Source: Bacillus alveayuensis (GTDB lineage: Bacteria; Bacillota; Bacilli; Bacillales; Aeribacillaceae). Taken from it: a stretch of 64,000 bases of DNA. Below the pieces are notes generated by a model. That model did no database searches. It saw only the letters and a list, made by a program, of their open reading frames with translations, and was not told the origin of the DNA. Below are positions 26,831 to 35,589 of the stretch, one piece after another. How positions within the stretch are numbered: the first letter of the stretch is position 1; the number at the start of each line of letters is the position of its first letter. A program made the position numbers and the translations under genes. The DNA is taken from positions 1 through 64,000 of the forward strand of contig JAUSTR010000006.1 in assembly GCA_030812955.1 (NCBI GenBank), read 5' to 3'.

Positions 26831-27532
26831 TCAAGGCAGCGGCTTTCCTAACAAAAATCCTTGTGCATACTGAACTCCTAAAATTTTAGCCATCGCCAAA
26901 TCTTCCTGTTTTTCAATCCCTTCCAATATTAATTTGATATTGGTTCGTTCACAAAGATATAACAGTTTTTTCACAATATCTTTCTTTTCATTACTCTTAT
27001 GTATGTTATATGCTATAGAACGGTCTACTTTTAAATAATGAGGGTTTAGATCAACAAGAGCCTGTAAAGAGATTTCTTCTTTTCCGAAATCATCTAGTGC
27101 TACTTGAAACCCTTTCTCTTTTAGATATTGAATATTTCGAAAAAACTCCTTTAAATTTTCAATTTCTTTTCCCTCAACGATTTCAAAAATAATTTGATTG
27201 TTTGAGTAGAAAAAACCGTCTAATTTTTGAACAAAATTCCGAAAAGAGGTATCGATTAACGTAGATGGAAACACATTAATAAACAATCGATGCTGAAAAT
27301 GTTTTATCTTGTTTAGCGCACAATGAAAGGATAACGTATCTAATTCATATAAGATACCGCATTCTTTTGCTATTTGAAACATTGTATCCGGATCTGAATA
27401 ATAATCAGAACGAAGCAAAGCTTCGTAGCCGTAAATATTCCAATTGTTAATATCATATATTGGTTGAAAATAATGGTAAAAAGATTTATTTTCTAATATT
27501 TGCCTCATCCGTCTTTTTTCCTGTATGCGCAA
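26831..27532 (-). CDS. EAL-domain cyclic-di-GMP phosphodiesterase
   Basis: 233 residues, a stand-alone EAL domain with no membrane segment. Catalytic/metal motifs appear intact: EALLR (E-x-L variant), the INVFPS asparagine, EIVEG, LDDFG, LKVDRS lysine, LEGIE and AQGFLLG glutamine. It should hydrolyse c-di-GMP to pGpG in the cytosol. TTG start after GGGGG at 8 bases. It lies upstream of a chemoreceptor gene and back to back with an XRE regulator gene, a setting that suggests motility/biofilm control. Confidence 0.87.
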   Translation of the reverse strand: MRIQEKRRMRQILENKSFYHYFQPIYDINNWNIYGYEALLRSDYYSDPDTMFQIAKECGILYELDTLSFHCALNKIKHFQHRLFINVFPSTLIDTSFRNFVQKLDGFFYSNNQIIFEIVEGKEIENLKEFFRNIQYLKEKGFQVALDDFGKEEISLQALVDLNPHYLKVDRSIAYNIHKSNEKKDIVKKLLYLCERTNIKLILEGIEKQEDLAMAKILGVQYAQGFLLGKPLP

Positions 27533-27638
27533 TCGTTAAACCCCCTATTTTATAGTTCAAATTTCTTAATAAAAAACATCTTAAATTTAGAAATAACATT
27601 TATAGTATATATTTTATTAATTTTAATATCAATAGTCT

Positions 27639-27694
27639 CTTGGGGGGTTACCTGTCTTGGTAGATTGTAAAAAGGTATCAGTATTACCCCCAAG
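27639..27694 (+). promoter_or_regulatory. Leader hairpin that would sequester the XRE gene's ribosome site
   Basis: CTTGGGGG (27639..27646) can pair with CCCCCAAG (27687..27694), an 8-bp G/C-rich stem. The right arm runs into the ribosome site AAGGAG of the gene starting at 27707. Small inner arms TACC/GGTA add to it. In the RNA the Shine-Dalgarno sequence would be partly masked. It could alternatively be a DNA operator for autoregulation. Confidence 0.5.
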
Positions 27695-27706
27695 GAGTGA
27701 CATTTT

Positions 27707-28045
27707 ATGTGTAAAATCCAAAAAACGATAGGAGAGAGAATCCGAAATTTTCGAAAACAAAAAGGTTGGAGCCAAGAAGAATTAGCGGATAAAGCGAGTC
27801 TTCATTCAACTTACATAGGTCAAATCGAACGAGGAGAAAAAAATGCAACAATAGAAAGTATCGAAAAAATTGCAAACGCACTTGAAGTTTCATTAGAGGA
27901 TCTTTTTAAATCCATTCAGCCCATTGAAAAAAAGGAAGATTATACACTTTCTCAAATCATCACAAAACTACAAGCAAGATCTATAGAGGATCAAAAATTC
28001 ATTCTTAACATGATCGATCAATTATTTCTTTGGAAAGACCAATAG
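27707..28045 (+). CDS. XRE-family helix-turn-helix regulator (SinR-like architecture)
   Basis: 112 residues. An HTH_3 domain (about 8-62, core WSQEELADKASLHSTYIGQIERG) is followed by a short C-terminal helical segment that may mediate oligomerisation. It resembles SinR in layout but lacks an adjacent sinI gene. It is divergent from the EAL gene (27532) across a 174-base gap. Translation may be controlled by a stem that overlaps its ribosome site. It ends at a good terminator (28079). Targets unknown. Confidence 0.85.
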   Translation: MCKIQKTIGERIRNFRKQKGWSQEELADKASLHSTYIGQIERGEKNATIESIEKIANALEVSLEDLFKSIQPIEKKEDYTLSQIITKLQARSIEDQKFILNMIDQLFLWKDQ

Positions 28046-28078
28046 TTGTTCAACAAAGAGAAACATATAGAAAAATTT

Positions 28079-28115
28079 CTCCCACCTTGAAGCGATAATA
28101 AAGGTGGGAGTTTTT
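28079..28115 (+). terminator. Terminator after the XRE regulator gene
   Basis: CTCCCACCTT / AAGGTGGGAG stem followed by TTTTT. Confidence 0.88.
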
Positions 28116-28125
28116 CCTAAAGGAT

Positions 28126-29253
28126 TTAACTATTCCGTGTTGTATGAGAATGATTACCTTTTAGTTCTTTCCATTGATGTAACAGTTTAATAAACGGTGG
28201 CAGGACGATGCAGACTAAAACGACGCGCAGCACTTGAACGACGACTACAAATGTTGAATCTTCGTGAAGCACAGCTGCAGTTGTTGCCATTTCCGTTATA
28301 CCGCCCGGAGCAAAAGCAAGCACGGCTGTGACAAATGTAATTCCCGTTAAATTTGAAACTATATATGCACAAATAAACATGGATAAAATTAAACCGATCG
28401 TACTAAATAAAGCAACCATTATCGTTTTTTTCAATCCCATAAACATGTTCTTATGAAATTTCGAGCCAATGCTAGAAGCGATCAAAACTTGTGCGGCAAT
28501 AATCAAAAACTTCGGCCACCAAGCTGCTACGTTGGAACCGGTTAAATATGAACCTATCGCTTGTGTGCATGCAACACCAAGCATTCCCCCAACTAACCAC
28601 GGCGCTGGAAACTTTAAATATTTTCCAAGTTGACAACCTGTCCATGCCGCAAATGTTAACACAACCGTCCATATTAGCTGGCCTGTTTCATAATCTAAAA
28701 CTGGGCTACCCGACATTTGTTCTTGATTGACCGCTAACAATGATACGATAAGAGGCACACTAAATATAACTAAAAAGACCCGCATCGATTGTATGATGCT
28801 GACAACTCCAATATTGCCGCCGACTTCTTCTGCAATGCTAGGTATTACAGATAATCCACCGGGTACCGTTCCAAATAAACTTGTCAGCATATCTATTTGG
28901 CTAAACTTCCATAATATAAGGCCTGATAGTATAGAAAAAATCATGGACAATAGAAGCATTGCCATGATTGTCAACCAATGATTTGAAAAAACAGTCAAAA
29001 CAGTCATATTAATTTTTTGCCCTAATTCAATCGCTAAAATTAATTGCCCAATATTCATCCAGTATCGATGGATCTCCCATTTTTCACTATGGATTGTAAA
29101 CGAAAGGGGTTTCCAAAATGAAAGAATGCCTGCCATCATTAATGTTCCAATCATCCAGCTAATGGACAGGCCTGTTAAAGACAAACATAACCCACCGACA
29201 CAGCTGATCATTATAAAAGAAATATCACGGAAAAAACTTATTAGACGCTTCAT
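28126..29253 (-). CDS. AbrB-family membrane transporter (duplicated AbrB domain)
   Basis: 375 residues with about ten hydrophobic segments forming two related halves. Each half contains the family motif with a G-rich PGG turn (GTVPGGLSVIPSIAEEVG in the first, AFAPGGITEMATTA in the second). Often annotated as putative ammonia monooxygenase or AbrB; it is a membrane protein probably transporting a small metabolite. ATG 29253 is chosen because AGAAGGA precedes it; the in-frame ATG and TTG further upstream have no ribosome site. Terminated at 29342 against cspD's side. Function not established. Confidence 0.8.
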   Translation of the reverse strand: MKRLISFFRDISFIMISCVGGLCLSLTGLSISWMIGTLMMAGILSFWKPLSFTIHSEKWEIHRYWMNIGQLILAIELGQKINMTVLTVFSNHWLTIMAMLLLSMIFSILSGLILWKFSQIDMLTSLFGTVPGGLSVIPSIAEEVGGNIGVVSIIQSMRVFLVIFSVPLIVSLLAVNQEQMSGSPVLDYETGQLIWTVVLTFAAWTGCQLGKYLKFPAPWLVGGMLGVACTQAIGSYLTGSNVAAWWPKFLIIAAQVLIASSIGSKFHKNMFMGLKKTIMVALFSTIGLILSMFICAYIVSNLTGITFVTAVLAFAPGGITEMATTAAVLHEDSTFVVVVQVLRVVLVCIVLPPFIKLLHQWKELKGNHSHTTRNS

Positions 29254-29341
29254 CCTTATCCTTCTTTCCATTAACAAGTTGTTCCGCCATTATTTCATTC
29301 TTATTGTATACTTATCATCTTTTACTTTCCATTAAAAAGAA

Positions 29342-29381
29342 ATGAGGGTGTCCCAAATATATACATTTAGGACACCCTCAT
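29342..29381. terminator. Terminator after cspD
   Basis: ATGAGGGTGTCC / GGACACCCTCAT perfect 12-bp stem, directly past the cspD stop and upstream of the AbrB-type permease gene. Confidence 0.8.
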
Positions 29382-29397
29382 AATTCATCCTATATCA

Positions 29398-29601
29398 TTA
29401 ATATATTTTTTGTACGTTCGCTGCTTGTGGTCCACGGTTTCCATCAACGATTTCAAAGGAAACGGCTTGACCTTCTTCTAATGTTTTGAAGCCGTTGCTT
29501 TGGATTGCTGTATAATGAACAAATACATCGTCACCGCCATCCACTTGAATAAATCCATAACCTTTTTCAGAATTAAACCATTTTACTTTACCTGTTTGCA
29601 T
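29398..29601 (-). CDS. cspD: Cold-shock protein
   Basis: 67 residues, a single OB-fold cold-shock domain. RNP1 (KGYGFI) and RNP2 (VFVHY) RNA-binding motifs are present, and [10 protein letters not shown] is the conserved C-terminal strand. It binds single-stranded RNA and acts as an RNA chaperone. The sequence is closest in memory to B. subtilis CspD. The ribosome site AGGAGG precedes the ATG. The upstream hairpin at 29664 is more likely the terminator of the aminotransferase gene than a cold-shock leader. Confidence 0.93.
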   Translation of the reverse strand: MQTGKVKWFNSEKGYGFIQVDGGDDVFVHYTAIQSNGFKTLEEGQAVSFEIVDGNRGPQAANVQKIY

Positions 29602-29663
29602 CTAAATAATCCTCCTAAAAAAATAAATAATCTTCCATTATGTAATGGCATGAATGTAAACAA

Positions 29664-29726
29664 AGAAAAAGCCGCGGCTTTCGTGTAGGATAAATGCTAG
29701 CCTACACTTCAATGAAGCCACGACTT
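29664..29726 (-). terminator. Long stem-loop terminator after the aminotransferase gene
   Basis: Outer arms AAGCCGCGGCTT (29669..29680) and AAGCCACGACTT (29715..29726) pair at 10 of 12 positions; inner arms GTGTAGG/CCTACAC pair perfectly. On the minus strand a T-run follows GCCGCGGC. The 12-base outer arm is itself palindromic, so alternative folds are possible. Confidence 0.65.
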
Positions 29727-29821
29727 ACATGAATCCTTGGTTATTCACGTACATAACGGTTATCTGTATATTACCAGTTATTATATAAAAAGTCAACAAA
29801 ATCTTGAAAGAACATCATGTT

Positions 29822-31000
29822 TTATCGATTATTGATCATTGGTATTACATGACTTTCCGCTATTCTTTTGATCGCCTCTTGCAATCGTTCAAGCGGCTGA
29901 ACAAGAGCAATGCGGACATATCCTTCCCCATATTGGCCAAAAGCATTTCCTGGAGTGACGACAACACCTGTTTGATCTATGAGTTGGTAAACAAACTCCG
30001 TAGATGTATACCCTTCAGGTATTTTTGCCCAAACAAACATCGTAGCAGGCGGTAAAGCGACATCCCAGCCGATATTTTTCAACCCATTTACGAGAACATT
30101 TCTCCGTTCCTCATAGAGGTTTTTATTCGCTTCTAAAAAGGTATCACCCTTTAAAAGTGCTTGAATGGCTGCGCGTTGAATTGGAGAAAAAACTCCATAA
30201 TCTAAATTCGATTTTAATTTCATAAAATGTCGAAGCAATTTTTTGTTTCCAACAATGTATCCAATTCGGCTGCCTGCCATATTAAAACTTTTGGACAACG
30301 AATTACATTCAAGTCCAACCTCTTTTGCTCCTTTTATAGATAAGAAGCTTATCGGTTTTTGCTGATCAAATATTAATTCTGAATATGCAAAATCATGGAT
30401 CACAATTATTTCGTATTTTTTGGCAAAAGCGACAACCTTTTCAAAAAATGATTTTGTAGAAAGTGCTGGTACAGGATTCCCAGGAAAATTTAACACCATC
30501 ATTTTCGCTTTTTGGGCAATCGATGGAGAAATATTGTCTAAATCCGGTAAATAACCATTTTCTTCTAAAAGCGGCATTGAATAGATGGAGGCGCCAACAA
30601 TATGAAAAGCCGCTTCGTAAGCAGTATAGCCAGGGTCTGGAAGAAGAACAATATCCCCCTCATCCATAAAGGCTAATGGGAGGTGCATCAGTGCATCTTG
30701 TGAGCCCATTGTTTGTAAAACTTCAGTTTCCGGGCAAATATCAACATCATAGCGCCTTTGATAAAATTGAGAAACGGCTGTATGAAATTCAGGTAAACCT
30801 GTTAATGAATATTGAAACGCATCTTTTTTCGTTATTTCTTCGATCATCGTTTGTTGAATAAAAGACGGCGGTGGTTGATCTGGACTTCCAATACTTAAAT
30901 CAATTATATCTTTTCCTTCTTCTATTTTTTTATATTTATATTGAGCTAATTCACTAAATATTAGTTGGTCAAACCGATTCAATCGTTGTGAAGCAATCAC
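29822..31000 (-). CDS. Class I/II PLP aminotransferase (LL-diaminopimelate aminotransferase-like)
   Basis: 392 residues, fold type I. The PLP-lysine motif is NSLSKSFNMAGSRIGY; NFPGNPVPA is the cofactor-ring loop and YVRIAL the carboxylate-binding arginine. Length and N-terminus (IDLSIGSPDQPPP) resemble DapL/MtnE-type enzymes annotated in many Bacillaceae. The substrate cannot be decided: lysine synthesis in Bacillus normally uses the acetylase route, so methionine salvage or a general amino-acid role is equally likely. The GTG start follows AGGAGGG. Monocistronic. Confidence 0.85.
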   Translation of the reverse strand: MIASQRLNRFDQLIFSELAQYKYKKIEEGKDIIDLSIGSPDQPPPSFIQQTMIEEITKKDAFQYSLTGLPEFHTAVSQFYQRRYDVDICPETEVLQTMGSQDALMHLPLAFMDEGDIVLLPDPGYTAYEAAFHIVGASIYSMPLLEENGYLPDLDNISPSIAQKAKMMVLNFPGNPVPALSTKSFFEKVVAFAKKYEIIVIHDFAYSELIFDQQKPISFLSIKGAKEVGLECNSLSKSFNMAGSRIGYIVGNKKLLRHFMKLKSNLDYGVFSPIQRAAIQALLKGDTFLEANKNLYEERRNVLVNGLKNIGWDVALPPATMFVWAKIPEGYTSTEFVYQLIDQTGVVVTPGNAFGQYGEGYVRIALVQPLERLQEAIKRIAESHVIPMINNR

Positions 31001-31042
31001 GTATGTCCCTCCTGAATTTACAAAGGCTTAATCTTTCTCCTT

Positions 31043-31120
31043 GGCTGTTTTCGTAAACTTTGTTGCTTGACAGTCGAAAAGCTATCGTATAGTAAAGCAA
31101 CAATCTTTTAGAAAAGAGCC
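31043..31120. repeat. Family A element, minimal copy (both ends, no interior)
   Basis: 78 bases. The left end GGCTGTTTTCGTAAACTTTG and the right end CAACAATCTTTTAGAAAAG (then AGCC) are inverted copies, joined by GACAGTCGAAAAGCTA. This copy shows the terminal repeats almost back to back. The remaining gene-free bases to 31318 show nothing recognised. Confidence 0.75.
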
Positions 31121-31318
31121 TTTTCCTTTCAAGCTACGATATAATATTAAATGATTGATATTCAATCAAAACAAACATCAAAAGATCGTAAAATGTCTTT
31201 ACCATTTGAAAATGTTTTTATTTCAAATTATACCATTTTTTCTAGCCACATTTGACCATCATTTTCAATAGCCTCCGAACGGATTAACTCTTTTAAGGAA
31301 CTGGCTCATGCAACCATA

Positions 31319-31900
31319 TCAAATCTTTTCTAACTGTTGAATCCGTAATGACAATTCATTTGTTTTCTCTATTAATTCTTCCTTCGTCATTTTTTTGTGA
31401 AAATAAATTGGCTCTCCGAAAATGATTTTAATTTTTTTTCGTTTCCATAATTCTTTTAAATTTTTTGGTCCCTTATAAGCAGCCGGTACAATTGGAACGT
31501 TAGCCAAATTCGCAATGGTAACAGCACCTCTTTTAAAAGGAAGATCTTCTTCTGTTCTAGTTCCACTTGGAAATATCCCGACAATCTTTCCCTCTTTTAA
31601 AAGTTTAACCGGTAATTTTATCGTTTTTGGACTTGGATTTTCTCGATTTACAGGAAAAGCATTTAAGGCGAATAAAAATTTTCTTATCCACTTCCTTTGA
31701 AATAGCTCTTTCTTCGCCATAAAGTGAATCGGAATTGGCCAAAGAGCAACACTTAATGCTACAACATCAACCCAGCCTTTATGGGAACAAGTTAAAATAT
31801 AGCCTTGATTTTCTGGTAATACATGTTTATGAGTAATCGAAAAATTGCCGAGCTTTGTCAACAACATTTTTGCCAACCATCCTAATAATTGATACAGCAT
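31319..31900 (-). CDS. plsC: 1-acyl-sn-glycerol-3-phosphate acyltransferase
   Basis: 193 residues. Acyltransferase motif I HKGWVD (H-x4-D, about 35-40), motif II around KWIRKFLFALNAFPVNRE, and motif III FPSGTR with downstream VPIVPAA are in order. It transfers an acyl chain from acyl-ACP to lysophosphatidic acid at the membrane, giving phosphatidic acid. The N-terminal hydrophobic stretch is short. GGGAGGG precedes the ATG. It is a short family member, like B. subtilis PlsC. Confidence 0.9.
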   Translation of the reverse strand: MLYQLLGWLAKMLLTKLGNFSITHKHVLPENQGYILTCSHKGWVDVVALSVALWPIPIHFMAKKELFQRKWIRKFLFALNAFPVNRENPSPKTIKLPVKLLKEGKIVGIFPSGTRTEEDLPFKRGAVTIANLANVPIVPAAYKGPKNLKELWKRKKIKIIFGEPIYFHKKMTKEELIEKTNELSLRIQQLEKI

Positions 31901-31961
31901 ATGAAATCCCTCCCATCATATTATATCATCTCATATTATGAGCAGGTTCTAAATTATTTAC

Positions 31962-31992
31962 AAAAAAAATACGCCAGCACTGTGACGTATTT
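31962..31992 (-). terminator. Terminator after the MDR oxidoreductase gene
   Basis: On the minus strand AAATACGTCA / TGGCGTATTT with a 6-base loop is followed by a run of T. Located 39 bases past the stop at 32031. Confidence 0.8.
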
Positions 31993-32030
31993 AAATCAAT
32001 AAAAAAACTATCCGACATTTCTAATAAAAC

Positions 32031-33038
32031 CTAATCCTCTATTTTTAACGTGATTTTTCCGAAATTTTTCCCTTCTTCCATATAAACTTGTGCTTGTTTT
32101 ACTTCTTCAAGTGAATACGTACGGTCGATAACTGGATGAAGGGAATGCTTTTCATATAGGGATAGCATGTTCATAAAGTCACGAGGGCTTCCCATTGTGG
32201 TTCCTCTTATGTCCATATTTTTAAAGAAAACACGCGGCATGACAAACTCTGGAATAGGACCGCTTGTTGCTCCAAAAGAAACGATTCTCCCCCCAGGAGC
32301 TGTTAAGTATATAAAATCGTTAAAGCTTGGACCTCCTACACCGTCGATCACTAAGTCGGCAAACCCCATTATGTTTTTAAGTTCCTTTGCCCATTTCTCT
32401 TTTTTATAATTTACTCCACCTTTCGCTCCTAATTGAATCGCTTGTTCAATTTTTTCATCACTGCTTGACGTAACATAGACGTCAGCCCCGACTGCATTTG
32501 CCATTTGCAGCGCAAATAATGCTACACCACTTCCGATTCCTGGTATCAATACTTTTTCCCCTTTTTGCACTTCTCCTCTTGTAAACAAAGCCCGATAGGC
32601 AGTTACCCCAGCTAATGGCAGTGCAGCTGCTTCTTCCCAATTTAAATGATTCGGTTTTGGATAAACATTTTCTTCAGGTACGACAACATATTGTGCGTAC
32701 GTTCCATTAACCGGCATACCGAGAATTTGAAACTCTGGATTGGAAAATCGATCGTTGTCTCCCCAATTCAAACCTGGATTGATAACCACTTCATCGTTAA
32801 TAGAAACGGATGTCACTTCGTCTCCAATCTCTACGACTTCCCCAGATCCATCTGAACCTAATATCGTTGGTAGTTTCATGCCAGGGTATAGCCCATATGT
32901 AATAAATACATCTCTTCTGTTTAAAGCTGCATATTTTAATTTTATTAGCACTTCTTTTCCTCTCGGTTTTGGAATATCAATTTCTTCCAATTTAAGTTTA
33001 TCAGGTCCCCCAAGTTCTCTTAATAAAACGGCCTTCAA
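32031..33038 (-). CDS. Zinc-free MDR oxidoreductase (quinone oxidoreductase/YogA-like)
   Basis: 335 residues, medium-chain dehydrogenase fold. The N-terminal GroES-like domain has AALNRRDV where zinc enzymes have their first ligand, and no structural-zinc cysteine cluster is present. The nucleotide-binding domain has GIGSGVALFALQMANAVGA. It probably reduces quinones or enals with NADPH in the cytosol. TTG start after GGAGG at 9 bases. Monocistronic with a good terminator at 31962. Confidence 0.85.
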   Translation of the reverse strand: MKAVLLRELGGPDKLKLEEIDIPKPRGKEVLIKLKYAALNRRDVFITYGLYPGMKLPTILGSDGSGEVVEIGDEVTSVSINDEVVINPGLNWGDNDRFSNPEFQILGMPVNGTYAQYVVVPEENVYPKPNHLNWEEAAALPLAGVTAYRALFTRGEVQKGEKVLIPGIGSGVALFALQMANAVGADVYVTSSSDEKIEQAIQLGAKGGVNYKKEKWAKELKNIMGFADLVIDGVGGPSFNDFIYLTAPGGRIVSFGATSGPIPEFVMPRVFFKNMDIRGTTMGSPRDFMNMLSLYEKHSLHPVIDRTYSLEEVKQAQVYMEEGKNFGKITLKIED

Positions 33039-33212
33039 AGCATTACACCTCCATAAATTTTCATAAAGCTTTTATCTAAGTTATTCTTGATGAAAAACGG
33101 TTTTCCTGCCTAAAAAAAGATTCAATATAAGGGAATACTTCTTAAGACCGTTTACTCGTCGTTTTATTACAACAATTTTATAAGAGAAATCAAATCTTGA
33201 GCTAAATCTTAC

Positions 33213-34118
33213 TCATCTTGAATGATGATCCATGATTCGTTTATGAACCCAAATGGCTGCTTGTGAACCGTCACCCATAGCAATTGCCACTTGTTCTGAA
33301 TGTGCGACTACATCTCCAGCAGCAAAAACATTTTGAACATTTGTTTCTTTCGTTCTAGGGTTTACAATGATATGGTTGTTTCCATTTAAGGAAACCCCGA
33401 GATTTTTCGCAAGTTCAGATTGTACTTTGTTATTTCCAAAAGCAATAAAGGCATGATTTGCAAAATGTGTTTCCCCATCAGTTAACTCTATTCCTTTAAA
33501 CTGCCCTTTTTTTGCCAAAACCCTTTTTATTTTTTTCGGGATGTAACGGATGAAGTTTTGCTGAAGAGAGTTTTGAAGCTCCTCATCTAAAGGAATTCTT
33601 TCATGGTTGATATATGTTATATCATTCGTCCAATATTTCAACGTTATGGCTAAGGTTGCACCAGATTTACCTGATCCAATTATGAAAACTTTTTTGTTTA
33701 ATACTTCATAGCCATCACAGTCAGGACAAATATAGATAGATTTCCCTAAACAAGGGATGATTTCCTTTAGATCCTCTGGTATTCTGTCGACAACCCCAGT
33801 AGAGAAGATAAGGTGATGTGCAAAATATACATGTTCTGTTTTCGTTTCTAAACGAAAAGGATGGTGCTTGCGAATGTTTATGACTTCATCATTAACAAAC
33901 ATAACTCCATATTGTTCAGCTTGTTGTTTCCCCAATGTTCGTAACGTATTACCACTAACTCCATCAGGCCAGCCAAGAATATTATGGTATTGGCGGCAAA
34001 TCGTTGATCGTCCTGAATGTGAGTCAATCACTAATACATCGTGCTGGTAACGTCCTAGTTGGATAGCTGCTTGAAGTCCAGCAATTCCTCCACCAATAAT
34101 AATACAATCATATATCAT
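33213..34118 (-). CDS. Thioredoxin reductase-like FAD oxidoreductase
   Basis: 301 residues. FAD loop GGGIAGLQAAIQLGRY (about 9-24), redox-type CPDCDG (C131, C134), NAD(P) loop GSGKSGATLA and C-terminal AAGDV. It is shorter and more divergent than housekeeping TrxB, whose motif is CATCDG. It begins 14 bases after the DUF421 gene stop, so it may be the last gene of the spoVA-type operon or lie under its read-through. AAAAGGAG precedes the ATG. Partner unknown. Confidence 0.85.
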   Translation of the reverse strand: MIYDCIIIGGGIAGLQAAIQLGRYQHDVLVIDSHSGRSTICRQYHNILGWPDGVSGNTLRTLGKQQAEQYGVMFVNDEVINIRKHHPFRLETKTEHVYFAHHLIFSTGVVDRIPEDLKEIIPCLGKSIYICPDCDGYEVLNKKVFIIGSGKSGATLAITLKYWTNDITYINHERIPLDEELQNSLQQNFIRYIPKKIKRVLAKKGQFKGIELTDGETHFANHAFIAFGNNKVQSELAKNLGVSLNGNNHIIVNPRTKETNVQNVFAAGDVVAHSEQVAIAMGDGSQAAIWVHKRIMDHHSR

Positions 34119-34131
34119 CTTTGTACTCCTT

Positions 34132-34995
34132 TTAAGATTTTAACAAAGGGGTAAGCATTTCAATCATTTCGCGTAACTTATTTTTATTTTTTAGATACAT
34201 TTGTTTTGCTTCCCAGTTTTCTGTTTGCAAGGCAAATATTTCAAAGTCTGCTTCCACCTTTTTAATAGATGCAAGTATTAGTTGTTTTTCCTGAGGAGCA
34301 GGTACCTCAAGTTTATCATCATATAAATCGACATATAGCTGACCATGAGCATCTACTTGGGCTAAAAATACATTTTCAGGGGCAACGCCGATTTTATCCA
34401 ATTCTTCTTTCAACCAGCGTCTGCTTAAACCCATTGTTGATAATGATTCATCGATAATGGAACCATCCTCGATTACCATTTGCGGCTCTTTAATTGGAGC
34501 CGGATTTTCGATGATATCCCCAACTACTAAAGGTTGTTTCTCTTTTTTTAATAGAACGCTAATATCGCCAGTCGTTTCAAGTGTTGCAAATTCTACATCT
34601 GCTGCATGGAAAATCCCTTTTTTCCGAAGCTGTTCCATTAAACTTTGGGCTGTAAATTTTTCCTTTTTTAAATTATCTTCCATTATTTTTCCATTCTTAA
34701 TAAAAATAGTCGGTTTTCCTTCGACAAATTCTTGAAAGCGCGGACTTTTTAAGGAAATGTAAGATATGAGGATTGGAACAATCGCCCAAATGAAAATGCT
34801 GATAATTCCATTAACTAAGTTTAACTCTGCATCCATCGACAAAGTACCAGCAATATCACCGATCGTTATTCCAACTACATATTCAAAAAAGGATAATTTT
34901 GAAAGCTGCTTTTTTCCTAATAATTTTGAAATAATAAATAAACCAATTATGATTGAGAATGATCGTATGACAATTTCAACCCACTCTGGCATCAT
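34132..34995 (-). CDS. YetF-like DUF421 membrane protein of the spoVA-type operon
   Basis: 287 residues. Three N-terminal membrane helices (about 7-25, 34-52 and 60-78) precede a cytosolic DUF421 domain with FVEGKPTIFIKNGKI, and a C-terminal extension of about 130 residues follows. Proteins of this kind are encoded next to DUF1657 and SpoVA genes in spoVA2mob operons, and YetF-type proteins have been tied to spore heat resistance there. AAGGAG precedes the first ATG. It lies 20 bases after DUF1657. Molecular role unknown. Confidence 0.86.
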   Translation of the reverse strand: MMPEWVEIVIRSFSIIIGLFIISKLLGKKQLSKLSFFEYVVGITIGDIAGTLSMDAELNLVNGIISIFIWAIVPILISYISLKSPRFQEFVEGKPTIFIKNGKIMEDNLKKEKFTAQSLMEQLRKKGIFHAADVEFATLETTGDISVLLKKEKQPLVVGDIIENPAPIKEPQMVIEDGSIIDESLSTMGLSRRWLKEELDKIGVAPENVFLAQVDAHGQLYVDLYDDKLEVPAPQEKQLILASIKKVEADFEIFALQTENWEAKQMYLKNKNKLREMIEMLTPLLKS

Positions 34996-35015
34996 CTTGA
35001 CTCCTTTTCCGACTG

Positions 35016-35222
35016 TTAATATCCATTGTATTGTGGTTCTTCATACTCTAACTGACCAATTCTTTTTTTCAAATCATGAATAATTTCTTCTGTCATGACC
35101 ATTGTTTCATGAAAAGTTTTTTGTGCTTTAGGATCGGTTGATTTTAATGCTAAGTTTTGCAAACCTGCATGAATACTTTTTAAGCTTGCTAAACTTTGTT
35201 TAACTTGTGAAGCTACCGTCAT
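35016..35222 (-). CDS. DUF1657 small protein of the spoVA-type operon
   Basis: 68 residues, all-helical and probably soluble. Starts MTVASQVKQSLASLKSIHAG from the ATG at 35222, with AAAGGGG 8 bases upstream; the in-frame GTG at 35231 overlaps that ribosome site and is rejected. DUF1657 genes accompany spoVAC-D-Eb/DUF421 sets in Bacillaceae. A paralogue with a Gln-rich tail lies at 40903..41151. It starts 5 bases after the spoVAEb stop. Confidence 0.85.
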   Translation of the reverse strand: MTVASQVKQSLASLKSIHAGLQNLALKSTDPKAQKTFHETMVMTEEIIHDLKKRIGQLEYEEPQYNGY

Positions 35223-35227
35223 TATTA

Positions 35228-35584
35228 TCACCCCTTTGGTTTAAATAAAAGTGCTCCAATAAATCCAAAAATAATTGCAGCAGATATACCAGCGCTTGTC
35301 ACTTCAAACATTCCGGTTAATACACCGATAATTCCGTGTTTTTCTGCTTCGGATAATGCACCATGAACGAGTGAGTTTCCAAAGCTTGTGATGGGAACAG
35401 TTGCACCAGCACCCGCAAAATCAATGAAAGGTTCATACAAGCCGAGACCATCTAATATCGCTCCAATAACGACAAAAATACTTAATGTATGTGCAGGTGT
35501 TAATTGAAATACATCAAAAAAGATTTGACCAATCACACATATCAAACCGCCAATCACAAAGGCCCAAAAAAAGGATGTTATCAA
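35228..35584 (-). CDS. spoVAEb: Stage V sporulation protein AEb
   Basis: 118 residues with about four membrane helices and the family sequence [21 protein letters not shown] near the N-terminus, plus [13 protein letters not shown]. SpoVAE is part of the inner-membrane channel that moves Ca-dipicolinic acid into and out of the spore. The TTG at 35584 has GGGGG 8 bases upstream; a GTG at 35593 overlaps the spoVAD stop and has no room for a ribosome site. Coupled to spoVAD and DUF1657. Confidence 0.88.
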   Translation of the reverse strand: MITSFFWAFVIGGLICVIGQIFFDVFQLTPAHTLSIFVVIGAILDGLGLYEPFIDFAGAGATVPITSFGNSLVHGALSEAEKHGIIGVLTGMFEVTSAGISAAIIFGFIGALLFKPKG

Positions 35585-35589
35585 GCTAT

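Noticed and set aside
27639..27706. Known riboswitch class upstream of the XRE gene
   Set aside because: No conserved motif of the c-di-GMP, guanidine or preQ1 riboswitch classes could be recognised; only the stem overlapping the ribosome site is supported.
31240..31318. Short frame after plsC ending ...GQMWLEKMV that faintly recalls SinI
   Set aside because: A stop precedes it with no start codon or ribosome site, and the SinI core is not continued; chance similarity is more likely.
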